From assembly GCA_964391865.1 (NCBI GenBank), contig CAYMNQ010000001.1, positions 496,001-560,000 on the forward strand: a stretch of DNA of 64,000 bases, read 5' to 3'. The notes under the pieces were generated by a model, which saw nothing but the letters and a program-made list of their open reading frames with translations, was not told where the DNA came from and ran no database searches. The translations under genes were made by a program, and so were the position numbers. Of this stretch, positions 60,889 through 64,000 are shown piece after piece. The first letter of the stretch is position 1; each line of letters begins with the position of its first letter. Source of the DNA: DASZQL01 sp964391865 (GTDB lineage Bacteria > Planctomycetota > Phycisphaerae > Phycisphaerales > UBA1924).

Positions 60889-60940
60889 CTATCGCACGCG
60901 GGTCCAGTCCATGAACCAGTTTTCCTGCCATGTGGCGCCG
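60889..60940 (-). pseudogene. Second, shorter copy of the DUF1579-like gene end
   Basis: The stop at 60889 is preceded on the minus strand by GATWQENWFMDWTRVR, identical to the end of the remnant at 59769-59939. Similarity stops upstream of this. It overlaps the 48-nt repeat copy B (60893-60940). Confidence 0.55.
60893..60940. repeat. 48-nt direct repeat, copy B
   Basis: Identical over 48 nt to 59773-59820. Together with the 133-nt elements it flanks the membrane gene at 60015-60734. Confidence 0.8.
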
Positions 60941-61134
60941 GCGTCGCACGCGCGTTCGAGCGCTAGCGGGCCGGCGAGCATGGCCGGGCCGGCTTTCGGT
61001 ACGATCCGCCAATCAACCCCGAACGCTTGCTGGAACATGCGGGTCTTCTTCTGCGCGCCGCGGCGGAGCGTTTCATTGCTGCAGCGGATGCATGTCGCGG
61101 GCGGACCTAGCATGATCGACCCCGCCGCTCACGC

Positions 61135-61545
61135 ATGCTCGACTTCCTGACCGCCAACCGCGAACTCGTCGTGATCATCACCGCCGCGTCGGTGCTGATG
61201 TTCGTCGGCACGCTCGTCGCCGTGCCCGCGATGATCGTGCGCATCCCCGCGGACTACTTCTCGCACGACAGTCGCCCGCCCAGCCGGTGGGCGAATCACC
61301 ACCCGTTCGCGCGTGCCGCGCTGCGCGTGGGACGGAACCTGTTTGGCGTCGTGTTTCTCATCGCGGGCGTGGCGATGCTTGTTCTGCCCGGGCAGGGGAT
61401 TCTCACGCTGCTGCTCGGCGTGCTGCTCGTCGATTACCCCGGCAAGTACCGGTCGGAGCGGTGGCTTATCAGCCGCCCGCGGGTGCTGAGAGCCGTCAAC
61501 TGGCTGCGTGCGAAGTCGAAGCACGAGGCGCTGCGCGTGAGATGA
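61135..61545 (+). CDS. PGPGW-family transmembrane protein
   Basis: A 136-residue protein with three membrane helices (LVVIITAASVLMFVGTLVAV; LFGVVFLIAGVAMLVLPGQG; ILTLLLGVLLVDYPG). The motif VAMLVLPGQGILTLLLGVLLV...PGKYRSERWL is the variant signature of the PGPGW transmembrane family. The N-terminus resembles the HDIG-like start of these small inner-membrane proteins, whose function is unknown. ATG 61135 is the first start before the hydrophobic segment. Confidence 0.8.
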   Translation: MLDFLTANRELVVIITAASVLMFVGTLVAVPAMIVRIPADYFSHDSRPPSRWANHHPFARAALRVGRNLFGVVFLIAGVAMLVLPGQGILTLLLGVLLVDYPGKYRSERWLISRPRVLRAVNWLRAKSKHEALRVR

Positions 61546-61611
61546 GCGCCCGGCTGTACAACTCCGGCGTCGGGGTTCCGACGCCCGCCCTTCCGACTTT
61601 GTTCCGCGTGC

Positions 61612-61908
61612 ATGGTGAATGTCGATACATCGGTGCCGAAGCCCGGTTTCTTCGACAAACCCGTGCTCACGCCGCGCGTTGAGGTCACCTTCCAACGCCC
61701 CGCCTGCCCGGGCGACGCCGGGGGCGGCACGCTCTTCGGCCTCTCCGACCTCGCGGTGATCATCAACCACTGGTTCGCCAGCAGCGCGCCCGGCACGCAG
61801 GGCGATCCCGATCGCGACGGCGCGCGGGCTCGCCGACCTGTCGATCGTCACCAACAACTGGGGCAGCGGCTGCTCAGCACCCGCGGGCGGCATGGGCAGG
61901 CGCCCTGA
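61612..61908 (+). pseudogene. Frameshifted dockerin gene remnant
   Basis: The frame encodes RPACPGDAGGGTLFGLSDLAVIINHW, then GTQGDPDRDG, the two dockerin EF-hand repeats. It then loses frame: the continuation GLADLSIVTNNWGSGCSAP is found one frame over near 61830-61880. The first EF-hand loop lacks two Asp residues (GDAGGG). With no signal peptide or body it is a decayed secreted-protein end. The first ~20 residues (VNVDTSVPKPGFFD) have no recognisable family. Confidence 0.65.
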
Positions 61909-62009
61909 CCTGCCCGTGCTGCTTTCCTTAGGGTGGCGTTCACACATCGGCACGGGCGGCGAGGCGCCACTCGTGCCTCCCGCCGCCCGCATATCATGCC
62001 GCTCGTGCC

Positions 62010-62082
62010 GCCGCTGTAGCTCAATTGGCAGAGCGCGTGATTTGTAATCTCGAGGTTGCGGGTTCAAGTCCCGCCAGCGGCT
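62010..62082 (+). tRNA. tRNA-Thr (anticodon TGT)
   Basis: A 73-nt cloverleaf. Acceptor arm GCCGCTG/CAGCGGC, D stem GCTC/GAGC, anticodon loop TTTGTAA and the T loop GGGTTCAAGTCCC. The anticodon stem (CGTGA/TCTCG) has one T-T mismatch. CCA is not encoded. Confidence 0.9.
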
Positions 62083-62211
62083 TTCACGATCGGCGATGAC
62101 CGGCGCCGAGCCGGCTCGAATTGCCCGGCGGGCGTTTGGCGGCTACATTTTCCGCCCCCGTCGGCGATCCTCTTCCACCCCGGAGCAGGCCGCCGACCGG
62201 GTCACAGTCTC

Positions 62212-62294
62212 GGGCGTGTTCCAGAGTGGCCAAATGGGCCAGACTGTAAATCTGGTGGCTTATGCCTTCGGGGGTTCGAATCCCTCCACGCCCA
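62212..62294 (+). tRNA. tRNA-Tyr (anticodon GTA)
   Basis: An 83-nt class II tRNA. Acceptor arm GGGCGTG/CACGCCC, anticodon stem CCAGA/TCTGG with loop CTGTAAA, the long variable arm GTGGCTTATGCCTTC and T loop GGGTTCGAATCCC. CCA is not encoded. A terminator follows. Confidence 0.93.
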
Positions 62295-62303
62295 CTTCAG
62301 AAT

Positions 62304-62336
62304 AGCCCCGCGCAGCCGCGCGGGGCTTTTTATTTG
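62304..62336 (+). terminator. Terminator of the tRNA transcript
   Basis: AGCCCCGCGC (62304-62313) pairs with GCGCGGGGCT (62318-62327) across AGCC, followed by TTTTATTT. It lies 10 nt after tRNA-Tyr. Confidence 0.85.
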
Positions 62337-62577
62337 CCGCCGTATCGAAAAGTGCGACTGCAGTGCGCCAATGGCACGCGTTCGGCGTTGGTTCGCACGA
62401 GTCGATACAGACCGGGGCTCGTCGTGTCCCGCAATCCGTCGTGAGTGACAGAACATCGATGTCTGTGAAACGAACTATCTGATGTGCCGAAGGAGGCACG
62501 CCGGGTTCGCGGTTGCTGAACAGTGCCGCTTGGAAGCGTGCCGCCGAGCCCGGCATCGAATCGTGAAAGGAGTCCCG

Positions 62578-62877
62578 ATGAATGTCAGATTGGTCGACGG
62601 TCCGATGCCCACCAGCCCCACCCTGCTCGAGCGCGTGAGTACCAAGGTGTCGCACGCGATCGGGCGCTTCGGCGACCGCGTCGGCGACGTCGTCGTGCGC
62701 ATCCGCGACCTCAACGCGGGCAAGGGCGGCGTGGACAAGCAGTGCCTGATCGTGGCGCACGTCGCCGGCGCGAACCCTGTGATCGTCGAGGACCGGCAGA
62801 AGAACTATCACGCGGCGGTGTACGGCGCGATCACGAAGCTGAAGACTGCCGTCAACAAGCGCGTCCACCGGGATTGA
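62578..62877 (+). CDS. Ribosome hibernation factor HPF/RaiA-like protein
   Basis: A 99-residue S30AE-fold protein: RVSTKVSHAIGRFGDRVGDVVVRIRDLNAGKGGVDKQC, LIVAHVAGANPVIVEDRQKN, YHAAVYGAITKLKTAVNKRV. This matches the short HPF/YfiA form, which binds the decoding centre of the 30S subunit and helps store ribosomes under stress. AAAGGAG is 5 nt before the ATG, a very strong ribosome-binding site. It stands alone, not next to rpoN as in many proteobacteria. Confidence 0.88.
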   Translation: MNVRLVDGPMPTSPTLLERVSTKVSHAIGRFGDRVGDVVVRIRDLNAGKGGVDKQCLIVAHVAGANPVIVEDRQKNYHAAVYGAITKLKTAVNKRVHRD

Positions 62878-62928
62878 TGCTGGTTCCACTGCCCGGCTTC
62901 CGGTCCGTGATGATTGGAGCTTGCCGCC

Positions 62929-63453
62929 TCACGCGCGCGGCAGCGCCGCCCCGTCGGCCGCGATCATCGTCGCCGTCATGAGCGCGACCTTCTTGCGCTC
63001 GGTGCCGCTGATCGAGTAGACCTCGCCCAGGCATGTGGTGATGGTCCGTCCGGCGCGGACGACGCTCCCGCGTGCGAGCAGGCGCTCGCCTGTGGCCGGC
63101 GCGAGCATGTGGATCTTGAACTCGATGCTCAGGACGGTCTTGTCAGCGGGCATCATGGTGAGCGCCGCGTAGCCGCAGGCGCTGTCGCACACGGTCGCGA
63201 GCACGCCCGCGTGGACGAAGCCGTTCTGCTGCGTGTGATGGGCGGCGATGGGGAGTTCGATCTCGACGACGCCCGTTTCGACCAAGCCGAGCGCGGCACC
63301 GAGATGGGCCATCACTCTTTGGCGCGAGAAATCTTCGCGGATTTTCATCGCGATGCTTGGGAAGGCAGAGTCGGGCGTGGTCACGTCGATGTTCCCTTGG
63401 GGGTCACCCGCGGTGGGCGGCGGCGGACGCTCCGAACCCGGGCTCGGAGACAC
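62929..63453 (-). CDS. PaaI-type hotdog thioesterase
   Basis: A hotdog-fold protein of up to 174 residues. The core (~36-170) begins MKIREDFSRQRVMAHLGAALG. It contains HHTQQNGFVHAGVLATVCDSACGYAA, with the His-Gly-Gly/Ala and Asp of PaaI-type thioesterases, then SIEFKIHMLAPATGERLLARGSVVRAGRTI. It probably hydrolyses an acyl-CoA, for example a phenylacetyl- or short-chain thioester. The first ~35 residues (from GTG 63453) are Pro-rich; a start at ATG 63348 is an alternative. Downstream on the same strand lies the hibernation-factor gene in the opposite orientation. Confidence 0.85.
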   Translation of the reverse strand: MSPSPGSERPPPPTAGDPQGNIDVTTPDSAFPSIAMKIREDFSRQRVMAHLGAALGLVETGVVEIELPIAAHHTQQNGFVHAGVLATVCDSACGYAALTMMPADKTVLSIEFKIHMLAPATGERLLARGSVVRAGRTITTCLGEVYSISGTERKKVALMTATMIAADGAALPRA

Positions 63454-63772
63454 TGTAGCGGTTGCGGAGAGATCGTTTGGTCACGCGCTCGCAAGGCGAC
63501 GGTCACAACGGCATCGTGTCAACGCCCCCCTTCCAGATCGTAATGACTCCGCCATGACATTGCGGATGGCGCGTTCCCGGCGCGGTTGCGGGCGCACCGC
63601 CGCCGTTTCGCGCAAGGCATCCAACAGAGACACGATCGCGTCATGCGGCAGCTCCGTTGGGACGTGAGTGTTCTTGTTGCGGGGCTGTTCATCGCGACGC
63701 TGTGTCTGCACGGCGCGGCGCTCGCTGCGGTGGGCACAGCGGTGGCGTAGCGGCGCCGGACGGCGCGGGGGA
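63454..63772. other. Spacer without a supportable gene
   Basis: About 320 nt between the thioesterase and the phosphatase end. Open frames on both strands lack recognisable features or ribosome-binding sites. Confidence 0.4.
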
Positions 63773-64000
63773 TCACAACCGCTTGATCACGACCGCGGTG
63801 GTATCGTCGGACTGCGGCGCCCCCTCGGCAAAGCGCTGAACGTCGGCGTCGATCGCGCCGAAAATCGAGCGAGCGCTTTCGTTGACGGCTCTGGCGAGGG
63901 ACTCGCGCAGACGCGCACTGCCGAACTGCTGGCCGTCGCTCGCGCGCTGCCATTCCATGAATCCGTCGGTGGCGAGCAGGAGGACGTCTCCCGGGTGCAG
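63773..64000 (-). CDS. SpoIIE/RsbU-type PP2C phosphatase, 5' end outside window
   Basis: The minus-strand frame is open from the window edge and encodes LHPGDVLLLATDGFMEWQRA, then FGSARLRESLARAVNES, then EGAPQSDDTTAVVIKRL. TDGFMEW and SDDTTAVVIK are the last two motifs of a SpoIIE/RsbU-type phosphatase, including the metal-binding Asp residues. The rest lies outside the window. It is a second phosphatase of this type, independent of the one at 53037-54482. Confidence 0.85.
   Translation of the reverse strand: MHPGDVLLLATDGFMEWQRASDGQQFGSARLRESLARAVNESARSIFGAIDADVQRFAEGAPQSDDTTAVVIKRL

Noticed and set aside
63642..63750. Possible small membrane peptide
   Set aside because: A hydrophobic reading (LVAGLFIATLCLHGAAL) needs a frame whose only start is a GTG without a ribosome-binding site; the ATG at 63642 is in a different frame.

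Overview
The window is high-GC chromosomal DNA that looks like a member of the Planctomycetota, most probably the Phycisphaerae. Four things suggest this. Secreted proteins end in paired EF-hand dockerin-like repeats (CPGDxDGD...NWGxxC). Other secreted proteins end in a short helix plus an Arg cluster after a (V/I)P(A/T)PG motif, which resembles PEP-CTERM sorting signals. A 16S methyltransferase gene (rsmH) lies outside any cell-division cluster. Short palindromic or low-complexity repeats are scattered between genes. No phage, insertion-sequence transposase or CRISPR array was seen.

Layout. 1-5.6 kb: three secreted proteins (a dockerin protein cut by the window edge, a thrombospondin-3-repeat protein, and an endonuclease/exonuclease/phosphatase-fold protein with dockerin). 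5.7-15 kb: a pyruvate dehydrogenase cluster, pdhA, pdhB and pdhC. A DUF433/DUF5615-type toxin-antitoxin pair plus a broken nucleotidyltransferase gene sit between pdhA and pdhB, and two hypothetical genes sit between pdhB and pdhC. A glycosyltransferase and a large exported helical protein follow. 15-18.2 kb (minus): a Wzz-like coiled-coil protein, a lipoprotein, a PIG-L deacetylase and an exported protein. 18.2-25.2 kb: nadE, a subtilase with dockerin (minus) and an RtcB-type RNA ligase. 25.8-33.2 kb: an ABC-2 permease, rpoN and recR (minus), and polA.

33.2-36.8 kb (minus): a MarR regulator, an FtsX-type permease, an ATPase and an HlyD-like adaptor. Matching palindromes upstream of the regulator and of the permease suggest one auto-regulated exporter operon. 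36.9-40.3 kb: an ECF sigma/anti-sigma pair, rpe, a histidine-phosphatase-fold protein without catalytic histidines, and accD. 40.6-42.4 kb (minus): three micro-proteins (entericidin-like, DUF1328, DUF3309) and a CsoR/heavy-metal-domain pair with a clear promoter and operator. 42.5-50 kb: a vanadium-haloperoxidase-like exported protein, a lamin-tail-domain exported protein, a probable nuclease-like protein, rsmH and a large conserved unknown. 50-56 kb: an RRM RNA-binding protein, a GNAT acetyltransferase, tandem zinc-ribbon membrane paralogs, a membrane SpoIIE-type phosphatase and ispG.

55.9-61 kb is the most accessory-looking region. A lower-GC two-gene cassette (a membrane protein plus a 733-residue unknown with an Ada-like zinc knuckle) is followed by duplicated palindromic elements, repeated gene ends and a small membrane protein. 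61-64 kb: a PGPGW membrane protein, a frameshifted dockerin remnant, tRNA-Thr, tRNA-Tyr, a ribosome hibernation factor, a PaaI-type thioesterase and the end of a second SpoIIE-type phosphatase.

The core genes (PDH, nadE, polA, recR, rpoN, rpe, accD, rsmH, ispG, tRNAs) are ordinary housekeeping functions. The most novel material is the 55.9-59.4 kb cassette, the toxin-antitoxin insertion and in-frame repeat inside the PDH cluster, and the pseudo-phosphatase.
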